Shown here in pieces: positions 1 through 7,337 of a stretch of 12,606 nucleotides of DNA. Source of the stretch: Paracoccaceae bacterium (lineage in GTDB: Bacteria; Pseudomonadota; Alphaproteobacteria; Rhodobacterales; Rhodobacteraceae); contig JAHRVZ010000042.1 in the NCBI GenBank assembly GCA_019090405.1, positions 1 through 12,606 of the forward strand, in the 5' to 3' direction. The position numbers and the translations under genes are program-made. The notes under the pieces were generated by a model. That model made no database searches. It was not told the origin of the DNA and saw nothing but the letters and a program-made list of their open reading frames with translations. How positions within the stretch are numbered: the stretch's first letter is position 1; every line of letters starts with the position of its first letter.

Positions 1-957
1 GCCACAAACGTAGTCGTCACCGTCGCCCAAACGCGGTTGGGTCTTGAGGCGATCTCGCGCCGGATCACCACCACAGCCACAGGCGTTGGGGTCGGATTTT
101 TCCTGCTTGCCACAGCGCTTAGCCTTGCGGCGGCGCGCTCTGCACTTCGCCCGATTGAGCGCATGACTGAATCTGTGACCCGGCGTGGTCTGAACGATTT
201 GCGCCCGGTCAAAGCCCAGCCACCCACCGAACTGGTGCCTTTGGTTATGGCGCTTAATTCCTTTATGGCCCGATTGCGCGCCTCGCTTTCACAAACCGAG
301 GATTTTATCGCCGAAGCCGCACATCGCGTACGAACGCCGCTTGCCACAGTGCGCACACAGGCTGAAATCACCTATCGCAAACTAAGCAAACCTGAGCATA
401 AACAAGCCCTGCGTGAGATGATCCGCGCCATTGACGAAAGCTCGCGGTCTGCCGGGCAAATGCTGGATCATGCCATGGTGACGTTTCGCGCTGACAGCCT
501 GACCCGTGACGCTTTGGATTTGAATACGATCATGGCAGATATATGTGACCGGCTGGGTCCGACCGCAGACTTGAAAGATATCACCCTTCGGCGTGATTTC
601 CCGGATGGGCCGGTGGCTTTCAAAGGCGACGGCATTCTGATTCAGGCGGCGTTGCAGAACATTCTGGACAACGCTATCAAATATTCCCCGGATGACAGCA
701 CCATTACCGCGCGTATCAAAGTCAGCGATGACATTTCCTTGACGATCACCGATCAGGGACGTGGCTTTGACGGGGTAGACACATCACAGCTGACAACCCG
801 CTACGCACGCGGTGCAAATGTCGACGAAATTGTTGGTTCGGGTCTTGGCCTGACAATCGCAGATGAAGTTGCGCGCGCCCATGGCGGCCACATCACCATC
901 GCCCCAAACCGGAACGGAGGTGGCGCATGTGTTTCCATCGTATTGCCCAAAGCCTGA
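1..957 (+). CDS. Sensor histidine kinase, TctE-like (5' end outside window)
   Basis: This is the membrane-bound sensor of a two-component system. It autophosphorylates on a histidine and passes the phosphate to a response regulator that is not in this window. The frame is open from base 1, so the N-terminus (first membrane helix and periplasmic sensor region) is missing. What is visible, in order: a membrane helix (about bases 85-135, FFLLATALSLAAA), a HAMP-like linker starting RSALRPIERM, an H-box AAHRVRTPL whose histidine codon is 322-324, an N-box QNILDNAIKYSP (about 655-690), a G1 box DQGRGFD and a G2 box GSGLGLTIADE, followed by AHGGHI. All catalytic boxes are intact, so it should be an active kinase. 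Its last 31 bases overlap the start of the next gene, a secreted binding protein, which suggests the two work together. The TctE-like assignment rests on overall layout and is less sure than the histidine kinase call. Confidence 0.93.
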   Translation, partial: ATNVVVTVAQTRLGLEAISRRITTTATGVGVGFFLLATALSLAAARSALRPIERMTESVTRRGLNDLRPVKAQPPTELVPLVMALNSFMARLRASLSQTEDFIAEAAHRVRTPLATVRTQAEITYRKLSKPEHKQALREMIRAIDESSRSAGQMLDHAMVTFRADSLTRDALDLNTIMADICDRLGPTADLKDITLRRDFPDGPVAFKGDGILIQAALQNILDNAIKYSPDDSTITARIKVSDDISLTITDQGRGFDGVDTSQLTTRYARGANVDEIVGSGLGLTIADEVARAHGGHITIAPNRNGGGACVSIVLPKA

Positions 958-1967
958 TCGCCACGCTTTGCCTGATTGCCGGGTCTGCCTCGGGCTATGA
1001 AATTGAAGATCAACGCGTTTATACGGCGGATCCTGAACTGGCCGTGCTAAAGATTATTTCGACTGCTGATCTTGATGTCTTCGACCCGATATTACGCGCT
1101 TTTCAAGAACAAAATAACGGTATTTCAATTGATTACACCGTCGTCGGCACCACCGAGTTAATGAAGGCCATATATGACGAAGGGGCAGTCTTTGACCTTG
1201 CCATTTCATCTGCAATGGATCTGCAAACCAAATTGGCAAATGACGGGTTTGTCCAAAAATATAGCAGTGTCGCCACCACCAGCCTACCCGCGTGGGCATC
1301 CTGGCGAGATCAGCTGTTTGCCTTTACACAAGAGCCTGCAGTTCTTATTGTATCAGATGCTTTTTTCACCCCCGACACCGCTCCACAAAACCGCGAAGCG
1401 CTTATAACGTTGCTACGTGAAAGCCCTGAACGATTTGCCGGGCGCATCGGCACATATGATGTGCGTCGTTCTGGGTTTGGCTATCTTGTTGCAACGCAGG
1501 ACAGCCGCAACAGCGAGGCATTTTGGCGTTTGATGGAGGTGATGGGGCGGCTTGATGCACAGCTTTATTGCTGTTCCGGCGACATGATCCGTGACGTCGC
1601 CAGCGGCAAACTTGCGCTCGCATATAATGTGCTTGGCAGTTATGCGGCCTCGCAGATGGCGACGACGAAAGGGTTTGAGATTATTGAACTGACAGATTTT
1701 GTGAATGTCATGTTGCGCACCGCGCTTATCCCGGCAAACGCTGAAAACGTCGAAAATGCGCAGGACATGATTGATTTTCTAAGCCTGTTGAACAACCGTC
1801 AGGATCTTGTTGCGGCGACTGGACTTCCGGCAATTGATGCAACGTCATTGCAGGAAAATACCGCACTTAGACCAATTCGGTTTGGCCCCGGTCTCTTGGT
1901 TTTTCTTGATCAAATGAAGCGACGTAATTTCCTTCGCAACTGGGAAAACTCATTGCTTCAGGAATGA
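927..1967 (+). CDS. Periplasmic solute-binding protein of ABC-transporter type, probable partner of the kinase
   Basis: A 346-residue protein with an N-terminal signal peptide (basic start, hydrophobic stretch at about residues 9-19, likely cleavage after SASG near residue 23). The mature part begins like an iron/organic-anion type extracytoplasmic binding protein: LKIISTADLDVFDPILRAFQ at about 41-60, then a DFDLAIS-like segment (FDLAISSAMDL, about 89-99) and an AYNVLGSYA segment near 232-240. The ATG at 927 is preceded by GGAGG at 916-920 with a 6-base spacer, which fixes the start. It overlaps the kinase gene by 31 bases, so the two are probably translated together. No permease or ATPase gene follows, so a sensing role similar to that known for PgtC beside PgtB is more likely than bulk transport. 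That role is inferred from context. The ligand cannot be read from the sequence. An adjacent cysteine pair (C215-C216) is present in the mature protein. Confidence 0.85.
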   Translation: MCFHRIAQSLIATLCLIAGSASGYEIEDQRVYTADPELAVLKIISTADLDVFDPILRAFQEQNNGISIDYTVVGTTELMKAIYDEGAVFDLAISSAMDLQTKLANDGFVQKYSSVATTSLPAWASWRDQLFAFTQEPAVLIVSDAFFTPDTAPQNREALITLLRESPERFAGRIGTYDVRRSGFGYLVATQDSRNSEAFWRLMEVMGRLDAQLYCCSGDMIRDVASGKLALAYNVLGSYAASQMATTKGFEIIELTDFVNVMLRTALIPANAENVENAQDMIDFLSLLNNRQDLVAATGLPAIDATSLQENTALRPIRFGPGLLVFLDQMKRRNFLRNWENSLLQE

Positions 1968-2343
1968 CCAAGTTCGTGTTTTGTTGGCTGGTGTTCATCA
2001 AGGCAATACTGTGATCAAAGAGTATTGGGCAGATTGCCGCGCTTGTTGAATTGACCTGGCCAGCTACTTAGCCGTTTGGTGGCCATTTGATGCAGGCAAA
2101 CGCGACTCAAATTACCCCTGCTCTGAAAGAGCTTGGTGTTCGTCCTGTCCAACGTTTAAAGCGGTTGTTCGGCATCAGTTCGAATTGCGTATCAGAGCTG
2201 ATCTCTGTGGGATCATAAAAAAACCCTTGGCATTCGAAAGGAACGCCGATTTAATAAATCACGGAGTGGCGCAAAGCCAGCGCTGCTATCGAAGGCTTGA
2301 AAAAAACGAAAAACAAATATGCCAAACAGGACACGCATTTATT
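1968..2343. other. Intergenic spacer with promoter and a possible decayed or tiny ORF
   Basis: A 376-base stretch with no convincing gene. It separates the kinase/binding-protein pair from the propeller/sulfotransferase module. A 42-codon open frame runs from ATG 2090 to TAA 2216-2218 on the + strand (protein start MQANATQITPALKELGV); a TGGTGG lies 7 bases upstream, and I recognise no family. A weak hairpin (CAATACT/AGTATTG, 2004-2027) sits 37 bases after the binding-protein stop, without a T-run. The right part is A-rich and contains the promoter annotated at 2227-2255. Confidence 0.6.
2227..2255 (+). promoter_or_regulatory. Candidate sigma70 promoter of the propeller/sulfotransferase module
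   Basis: TTGGCA at 2227-2232 and TTTAAT at 2250-2255 are separated by exactly 17 bases. Each hexamer matches the TTGACA/TATAAT consensus at five of six positions. Transcription would begin near 2262, leaving a leader of roughly 80 bases before the ATG at 2344. This argues against the longer open frame beginning upstream at 2185. Seen by eye; not scored against a background. Confidence 0.55.
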
Positions 2344-3858
2344 ATGGAGAGTGATTACGATCTGGCCAGTTTACGGCAGGCCGACATTCAACTGGCTGGT
2401 TCGGGCTTGTCACGTGACAATTTTCGGAAAGTGTCGGAAAACGGATTTGGCGATGGATTTAATTCATATTGCCATTCTATGGCATATTTCAACGGTAAGG
2501 TGTTTGCAGGAACTTCGCGTGCGACAATGGCACTGCTGGGGGGCGGTGACAAAGGCGGCATGAGCGATGTTTCGCTGAACATCTGGCCTGTAGAGATGCA
2601 TAACCGAGTGTTTACACCCGCATTTGAAAATCACGCTGCGCGGGCTGAAATCTGGCGAATGGACCCTCCTGCCGGCAAGTGGAGCCGCGTCTATCAGGCG
2701 CCAATGGTCCACGGTCGGGATGGCACCCGGATGAGCCGGGATCTGGGTTATCGTGCAATGGCGGTTTATCAGGGCGATTCAGACGACGAGCCGGCGTTGT
2801 ATGTAACGACATGGTCGCGGTCGCGCGGAGAAGGTTTACAGTTTTTACGGAGCGCTGACGGCGAACGTTTTGAGGCGGTTGGCCCACCAGGTCTTGACGG
2901 GTTAGAGGCAACATCTGCCCGCTCTTTGGTTGTGTTCAAAGGAAAGCTTTATACCACACCAACTGGCGCAACGGCTGGACGGCAGAATGCTTCTGGAATT
3001 GCCAGTGTTTACGAAAGCACTGATCCAGCTTCGGGTCGCTGGGTGCAGGTCAATGAGCGCGGTTTTGGTGACAAAAATAATATTGGCGTCTTTGAGATCA
3101 TCGCGACGGACAAATATCTGTACGCAGGAACAGCCAATATTGCCCGGGGATATCAACTCTGGCGCACCGAAGCAGAAGGCAAACCACCCTATCACTGGGA
3201 GCGGGTTCTGACAGATGGTGCTGGACGTGGGCGATTCAATCAGGGTGTCGTCAGCATGGCGGCAATGCCGAACGGGTGTGTTTTGGTCGGGTCGGGTGTT
3301 CAAAAAGGCGGAATCGACAAAGATAACAATGTTGGCCCGGTGGGGCCCGAACTAATCCGGCTTAATCCGGACGGATCCAATGATATCATAATGGGCGAAC
3401 GTCGGCGCGAAGACGGTCCACTGAGTGGGATGCTGTCTGGATGGAATAACATTTTCACTGGCAGTATCTGGAAAATGAACATGCATGACGGTTGGGTTTA
3501 TGCCGGAACGCAAGACTGGTTGGTTTTCTTATTATATCGCAACTTTCACAAAGTTGACACACCGGTGGCAAGGTTGCTGCAAAACATTGATATCGAGGAA
3601 TTTGTCGAAAATTTCGGCGGCTACGATCTTTGGCGGACGCGCGATGGAGAAAACTGGGTTCCTGTGACACGTTCAGGCTTTGAAAACCCATATAACCACG
3701 GTGTGCGTAACATCCTGTCGACACCACACGGACTTTATGTTGGATCATCCAATCAGTTTGGTCCACGTTCGGCGTTCCGTATTTCGAAAGATGAATGGGA
3801 ATATCGTGACAACCCGCGAGGAGGAATGGAAATATGGCTTGGGTCATCAGAAAGTTAA
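2344..3858 (+). CDS. Seven-bladed beta-propeller protein, no signal peptide
   Basis: A 504-residue repeat protein. I count seven propeller-like blades at about residues 27-120, 133-182, 191-243, 244-296, 297-350, 366-448 and 449-500. The recurring pattern is a hydrophobic strand, then 'G-x-LY-A/V-G-T/S', then 'LWRT', then 'W-x-x-V...GFG-D/N...N'. Clear examples are KYLYAGTAN with YQLWRT, GWVYAGTQD with YDLWRT, and HGLYVGSSN. No enzyme motif is visible. The frame is open back to 2185, but residues before 2344 look unlike protein and lie over the candidate promoter, so ATG 2344 is preferred; its only ribosome site is a weak AGGA at 2328-2331. With that start there is no signal peptide, so the protein is predicted to be cytoplasmic, unlike its neighbour. 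Its last 25 bases overlap the next gene. A related blade signature occurs in the protein at 8833-9852. Propellers usually bind proteins or glycans; the partner here is unknown. Confidence 0.78.
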   Translation: MESDYDLASLRQADIQLAGSGLSRDNFRKVSENGFGDGFNSYCHSMAYFNGKVFAGTSRATMALLGGGDKGGMSDVSLNIWPVEMHNRVFTPAFENHAARAEIWRMDPPAGKWSRVYQAPMVHGRDGTRMSRDLGYRAMAVYQGDSDDEPALYVTTWSRSRGEGLQFLRSADGERFEAVGPPGLDGLEATSARSLVVFKGKLYTTPTGATAGRQNASGIASVYESTDPASGRWVQVNERGFGDKNNIGVFEIIATDKYLYAGTANIARGYQLWRTEAEGKPPYHWERVLTDGAGRGRFNQGVVSMAAMPNGCVLVGSGVQKGGIDKDNNVGPVGPELIRLNPDGSNDIIMGERRREDGPLSGMLSGWNNIFTGSIWKMNMHDGWVYAGTQDWLVFLLYRNFHKVDTPVARLLQNIDIEEFVENFGGYDLWRTRDGENWVPVTRSGFENPYNHGVRNILSTPHGLYVGSSNQFGPRSAFRISKDEWEYRDNPRGGMEIWLGSSES

Positions 3859-5261
3859 GCAGCGTTGTGATTTGTTCCATGATTGCAGGAGCAGGTATCG
3901 CCAGTGAATTGAAAACCTTTCAGAACCGGCAGCCCACCGTGGCTTGGGTCAAACCCGTCGGTGAAATTGATAAGCAAATTGATGAAGTTGACGGAATTTC
4001 TGTAGATAACAATGGGAACACCGTTATTTCGGGTGTTTTCCGCAACCAGCTGTCGATTGGCGGCAAGATGATGAAAAGCCGCGGAAAAGGTGACATTTTT
4101 CTGGCGAGTATCGCGCAGAACGGCAAGACCACGTGGTCCCTTCAAATTGGTGGGTCCGGTGATGACAATACGTTTGATCTGACGACAGACAAAGCTGGCA
4201 ATATTTATGCCAGTGGATGGTTTAGCGGCGAAGTAGATTTTGGTGGTCAAAAACTGAAATCGAACGGTGGCACCGATCACTTTGTCGCCAAATACAGCCC
4301 GTCAGGCCAACTGATTTGGGCTTCAGGCTTTGGCGGCAGCGATGAAGATGGCGGCAATGAAATTTCCGTCTTGGACAACGGTGAGATTGCCGTGTCGGCA
4401 ATAACGAATGGAACCTTCGAAGCCGGTGGCAAATCGTACAAATTCGGCGGTGGCAACCGGGATAGTTTAGTCTTACGCCTTACGCCAGAGGGCAAAATCC
4501 GGTGGGTTGCACATTTTGACGGCTCCGGAACCGAACGCATTCGGGCATTGGCAATGGCGCCCAGTGGCGATGTCTATCTGGGCTTTCAATACCGGGGCAC
4601 GTTGCGTGGGCAGGGTGAAACATTGCAAGCCAGAGGAGACTGGGACGGAGCGGTTGCACGTCTGGACAATCTTGGCAAATTGGTCTGGCTAAAGCCGGTC
4701 GGAAGCAAGGGCACAGACAGTGTTCGTGGGATTGGAGTCAGCCCGGATGGGGCAATTTATGCGTCGGGTTTTTTCGGCGGACCCGGCATCCTGATTGATC
4801 GGGAAGTACCTGCGCCAAAGGGCAGGCAAATTGATTATGTGGTCCGTCTGGATTCTTCCGGCGCGGGCAAAATGGTTATTTCTCTCATTGGGGCCGGCAG
4901 AAATTTGGGACCTGAACTTCAGGCCGATAATCGAGGGGTTATTCTTTCGGCTATGCAAAAGGGAACGCTCACAATACGTCGGGGCAGCAAGGTTGTTGCT
5001 GAGCTAGAACCACCTGCATCTGGGCCGACCAGCTATGTTGTCGCACTCGATCCAAGCGGCGAACTGAGGTTCGCATTCACGCCAACGCCCGTCGGTGGCA
5101 AGTCAGGCGCATTCGGTGATGTATTGTCAGTTTCCCGAAATGGTCAATATTTGGTCCAGGCACTACGTTTTCGTGGCGAAATTCAAGTGAACAAAGAATC
5201 AATAGAAACTCCGGCAGAAAAAGATAGCGCGGTGGTTTTTATGCGCATGAACGGTTCGTGA
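3834..5261 (+). CDS. Secreted seven-bladed propeller of SBBP-repeat type
   Basis: A 475-residue exported protein. The signal peptide is a basic start (VIRK), hydrophobic core to about residue 22 and likely cleavage at GIAS/E near residue 24. Seven repeats of about 62 residues begin near residues 36, 99, 160, 222, 283, 345 and 411. In the first five each opens with a tryptophan (AWVKPVG, TWSLQIGG, IWASGFGG, RWVAHFDG, VWLKPVG) and continues 'D..GN.Y.SG.F.G....G', then 'DxFVAKYSPSGQL' or similar. This fits the SBBP beta-propeller repeat family (Pfam PF06739 type). The last two repeats have diverged and lack the tryptophan. The start is fixed by GAGGAGGA at 3818-3825, 8 bases before ATG 3834. It overlaps the preceding propeller gene by 25 bases, and its TGA is followed at once by the ATG of the sulfotransferase-like gene, so all three are probably one transcript. 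No catalytic motif is seen; a binding or scaffold role in the periplasm or outside the cell is likely. Confidence 0.85.
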   Translation: MAWVIRKLSSVVICSMIAGAGIASELKTFQNRQPTVAWVKPVGEIDKQIDEVDGISVDNNGNTVISGVFRNQLSIGGKMMKSRGKGDIFLASIAQNGKTTWSLQIGGSGDDNTFDLTTDKAGNIYASGWFSGEVDFGGQKLKSNGGTDHFVAKYSPSGQLIWASGFGGSDEDGGNEISVLDNGEIAVSAITNGTFEAGGKSYKFGGGNRDSLVLRLTPEGKIRWVAHFDGSGTERIRALAMAPSGDVYLGFQYRGTLRGQGETLQARGDWDGAVARLDNLGKLVWLKPVGSKGTDSVRGIGVSPDGAIYASGFFGGPGILIDREVPAPKGRQIDYVVRLDSSGAGKMVISLIGAGRNLGPELQADNRGVILSAMQKGTLTIRRGSKVVAELEPPASGPTSYVVALDPSGELRFAFTPTPVGGKSGAFGDVLSVSRNGQYLVQALRFRGEIQVNKESIETPAEKDSAVVFMRMNGS

Positions 5262-6260
5262 ATGTCTGAAAAACAAACCATAAAACCACCAGTAATCATT
5301 CTGGCCTCACGAGAATCGCAGGGCAGCTTTTTGGCAGCGCTTCTTGGGTCGCATCCCGATTTGTTTGGCGCTCCGCATCTTAATCTGCTGCCCTTCGAAT
5401 ATGGGTGGCAGTACCAGAGCTACTGTTCAATTCCGCGCGACACCAATGCCCACGGTCTCCTGCGGCTTCTGGGGCATTTAACCACCGGAGAACAAACCCT
5501 GCAATCCATCCAGATGGCGCGCAGATGGCTCAACTTCAGGCGCGACCGTACAACTGGCGAAATCTATTCTGAAATAGCATCGTTAGTTGCTCCGCGTATC
5601 CTGGTTGATTACAGCCCCCTACATGCACAGAATTTGGAAGCAATGCGTCGGGTCTGCGCGCAATTCCCCCTGTCCCCTGTCATTCACCTTTATTCAAACC
5701 CGAAAACCCAATCGGAATCAGTTGCACTGGCGGCCTGGCAGGCGATGCGCGCGAACCAACCCTATTGGCGAGATCGCGGACCCCGTCACCCCTGCATGGA
5801 TTCATACGAAGTTGCCGAACAGTTCATTGATTGGTCGCACGAGCCTCCGGTATTTGATCCGCAATTTGCCTGGTACCGAACTCAGCAAGCAGCCATTACA
5901 CTGTTTGACGAACTGCCCAAAGAACGTTGTTTCGATCTGTCGGCAGAAAGTCTCGTGTCCGATCCGACATCAGCACTGACCTCGCTATTGACCCATATTG
6001 GTGTGGCTGTTGATGCGAAAACGATATCCGAAATGCTTGGCAATCAAGAACGACTGTTTTCCGTTCCAGGACCCTTTGCAGCAACGTCCGGAGTGGATTT
6101 TGACATGGTGGGAAAATCAGTTTCCGACATGACCAGCCAGGTCTTGTCGCACGCTCCGGTAAATTGCCGGGAACCCCTGAAATGGCGTGGAGATGGCGGC
6201 GTCTTTGTTCCGCAGGTTATAGAGCTTGCGGGTAAACTTGGCTTTCATATGAAAGGCTAA
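5262..6260 (+). CDS. Sulfotransferase-fold protein with degenerate PAPS-binding motifs
   Basis: A 332-residue protein whose landmarks align with PAPS-dependent sulfotransferases. An N-terminal strand VIILAS leads to a P-loop-like region ending SFLAALLGSHPDLFGAPHL (about 22-40). LVDYSPLH (about 114-121) sits where EKTP normally is. The 3'-phosphate motif position reads YSNPKTQSES (about 144-153), and DLSAESLVSDP (about 225-235) matches the usual 'RYEDLVSDP'. The key residues are altered. The P-loop 'PRSGTT' is replaced by SRESQGS, which puts Glu18 where the arginine should be unless one residue is inserted. The 3'-phosphate arginine is Ser145, although the motif serine (Ser153) remains. Either the cofactor is bound in a different way or the protein is non-catalytic. 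The ATG follows directly on the TGA of the propeller gene without a clear ribosome site, so translation is probably coupled. The soluble sulfotransferase fold call is good; activity is doubtful. Confidence 0.72.
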   Translation: MSEKQTIKPPVIILASRESQGSFLAALLGSHPDLFGAPHLNLLPFEYGWQYQSYCSIPRDTNAHGLLRLLGHLTTGEQTLQSIQMARRWLNFRRDRTTGEIYSEIASLVAPRILVDYSPLHAQNLEAMRRVCAQFPLSPVIHLYSNPKTQSESVALAAWQAMRANQPYWRDRGPRHPCMDSYEVAEQFIDWSHEPPVFDPQFAWYRTQQAAITLFDELPKERCFDLSAESLVSDPTSALTSLLTHIGVAVDAKTISEMLGNQERLFSVPGPFAATSGVDFDMVGKSVSDMTSQVLSHAPVNCREPLKWRGDGGVFVPQVIELAGKLGFHMKG

Positions 6261-6284
6261 ATCGCGAAAAGATGGGTGAAACGG

Positions 6285-6308
6285 AAATTACAAGAATTTT
6301 TGTAATTT
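6285..6308. repeat. Perfect 9-base inverted repeat upstream of the oxygenase gene
   Basis: AAATTACAA (6285-6293) and TTGTAATTT (6300-6308) are exact reverse complements around a 6-base spacer, extendable by one G-T pair. It begins 25 bases after the preceding stop codon and ends 3 bases before the candidate -35 box at 6312. It is AT-rich and has no trailing T-run, so it is a poor intrinsic terminator. A regulator binding site or an mRNA hairpin separating two parts of the operon fits better. Confidence 0.6.
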
Positions 6309-6311
6309 TAA

Positions 6312-6341
6312 TTGCCTTAATCGAACAAATTCTGTTAGCAT
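6312..6341 (+). promoter_or_regulatory. Candidate internal promoter before the oxygenase gene
   Basis: TTGCCT (6312-6317) and TAGCAT (6336-6341) lie 18 bases apart in an AT-rich gap, each matching four of six consensus bases. This would give the oxygenase and downstream genes their own transcript start about 30 bases before the TTG start codon. Moderate match only. Confidence 0.35.
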
Positions 6342-6366
6342 TTTAACTACTTTTAGGGGTGAATTC

Positions 6367-6383
6367 AGGAGTTTGGTAAGTTG
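6367..6383 (+). promoter_or_regulatory. Shine-Dalgarno that selects a TTG start codon
   Basis: AGGAG at 6367-6371 is followed by 9 bases and then TTG at 6381. The next in-frame ATG (6402) has no ribosome site before it, and the ATG at 6391 is out of frame, so TTG is the best-supported start of the oxygenase gene. TTG starts usually lower translation, which may keep enzyme levels modest. Confidence 0.6.
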
Positions 6384-7298
6384 AGTAATAATGAATCTCG
6401 TATGGTGCCTTTGTTGTGCGGCACAAAAATTGATGTTCCTGCGGCGAGTGACGCAATGAGCATCGACAAACAGGTAATTCTTGACGCATACAATTCGTCG
6501 GGCGCAATTCTGATCGAAGAATCCACTCTGACACGCGAGAAATTTCCAGATTTCACCGAACGTTTCTTTGAAGTTTTCATGGAATATGTGGGCGGTGCCA
6601 ATAATGATAGACAATCGGCTTTGAAGAATAGCAAAACAGTGCTGACTGTGACTGGTGGAAATACTTCTAAAACCTCGGTGCCACTACATGGTGAAATGTT
6701 TTATATGAAAAACCGCCCGTCAACTTTGTTCTTTTGCTGTATTCAGCCAGCAGCCGAAGATGGCCAGACTACATTGTGTGACGGCGTTGCACTCTGGAAA
6801 GCACTTCCTCAGGAATTTCGGTCGTATTTTGAGACCAACGCAATTTCATACCGCCGCAAATATGACAAAGATACTTGGTCAAAAGTCTACAAAACCACCA
6901 ACATTGAAGATGTGGTGCAGATTTGTGAACAGATCGGCAACGAACTGATGATTAACGACGATGGTTCCATCGAGACCGTTTATCGCTGCCACGCCTACAA
7001 CGATCACCACGCTGGACGAGCATTTGTGAATTCAATTCTTGTCTGGGCCGCGCGAGAGTTTATCGAAGGGATCGACGACAGTAATCTGCGCCTCATTGAT
7101 GGGTCGAAAATACCTATGGATATGCTCTATCAGATAAACGATATTGCCGAGGAATTGACACTGAACGTACCGTGGAAACCCGGGTCTGTTGCCATAGTCG
7201 ATAATCAGCGTTTCATGCATGGGCGTCGTCGCTATGAGGATACGAATCGGGATATCATCATGAGACTTAGCGACGAGGCAATGCCGAAAACAGCATGA
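6381..7298 (+). CDS. Fe(II)/2-oxoglutarate-dependent oxygenase, TauD/clavaminate synthase-like
   Basis: A 305-residue enzyme of the TauD/TfdA superfamily, which uses Fe(II), O2 and 2-oxoglutarate, usually to hydroxylate a substrate carbon. The metal triad is visible as PLHGEMFY (His103, Glu105) and FMHGRR (His280). Arg295, 15 residues after the distal histidine, is in place to bind 2-oxoglutarate. PWKPGSVAIVDNQRFMHGR (about 264-282) is the typical second metal-ligand block, and TTLCDG (130-135) the typical strand after the first. The HxE form rather than HxD is known from clavaminate synthase, AsnO, SyrP and VioC, which act on amino acids or peptide-bound amino acids; the same type of substrate is possible here but only inferred. 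Translation starts at TTG 6381 behind AGGAG. The gene lies between two sulfotransferase-fold genes, so hydroxylation followed by sulfation of the new hydroxyl is an attractive reading. Confidence 0.85.
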   Translation: MSNNESRMVPLLCGTKIDVPAASDAMSIDKQVILDAYNSSGAILIEESTLTREKFPDFTERFFEVFMEYVGGANNDRQSALKNSKTVLTVTGGNTSKTSVPLHGEMFYMKNRPSTLFFCCIQPAAEDGQTTLCDGVALWKALPQEFRSYFETNAISYRRKYDKDTWSKVYKTTNIEDVVQICEQIGNELMINDDGSIETVYRCHAYNDHHAGRAFVNSILVWAAREFIEGIDDSNLRLIDGSKIPMDMLYQINDIAEELTLNVPWKPGSVAIVDNQRFMHGRRRYEDTNRDIIMRLSDEAMPKTA

Positions 7299-7337
7299 GG
7301 CCAACCTTACAGCCGCTTCGATTGCTGATCACTCAGA

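Noticed and set aside
2004..2027. Hairpin CAATACT/AGTATTG as terminator after the binding-protein gene
   Set aside because: The stem is only 7 pairs with a 10-base loop, AT-rich, and has no T-run after it.
2185..2343. N-terminal extension of the first propeller protein
   Set aside because: The residues look unlike a folded protein, there is no ribosome site at 2185, and a strong promoter lies inside the stretch.
3855..4280. Long open frame on the minus strand inside the SBBP propeller gene
   Set aside because: It is antisense to a well-supported repeat protein and shows no family features.
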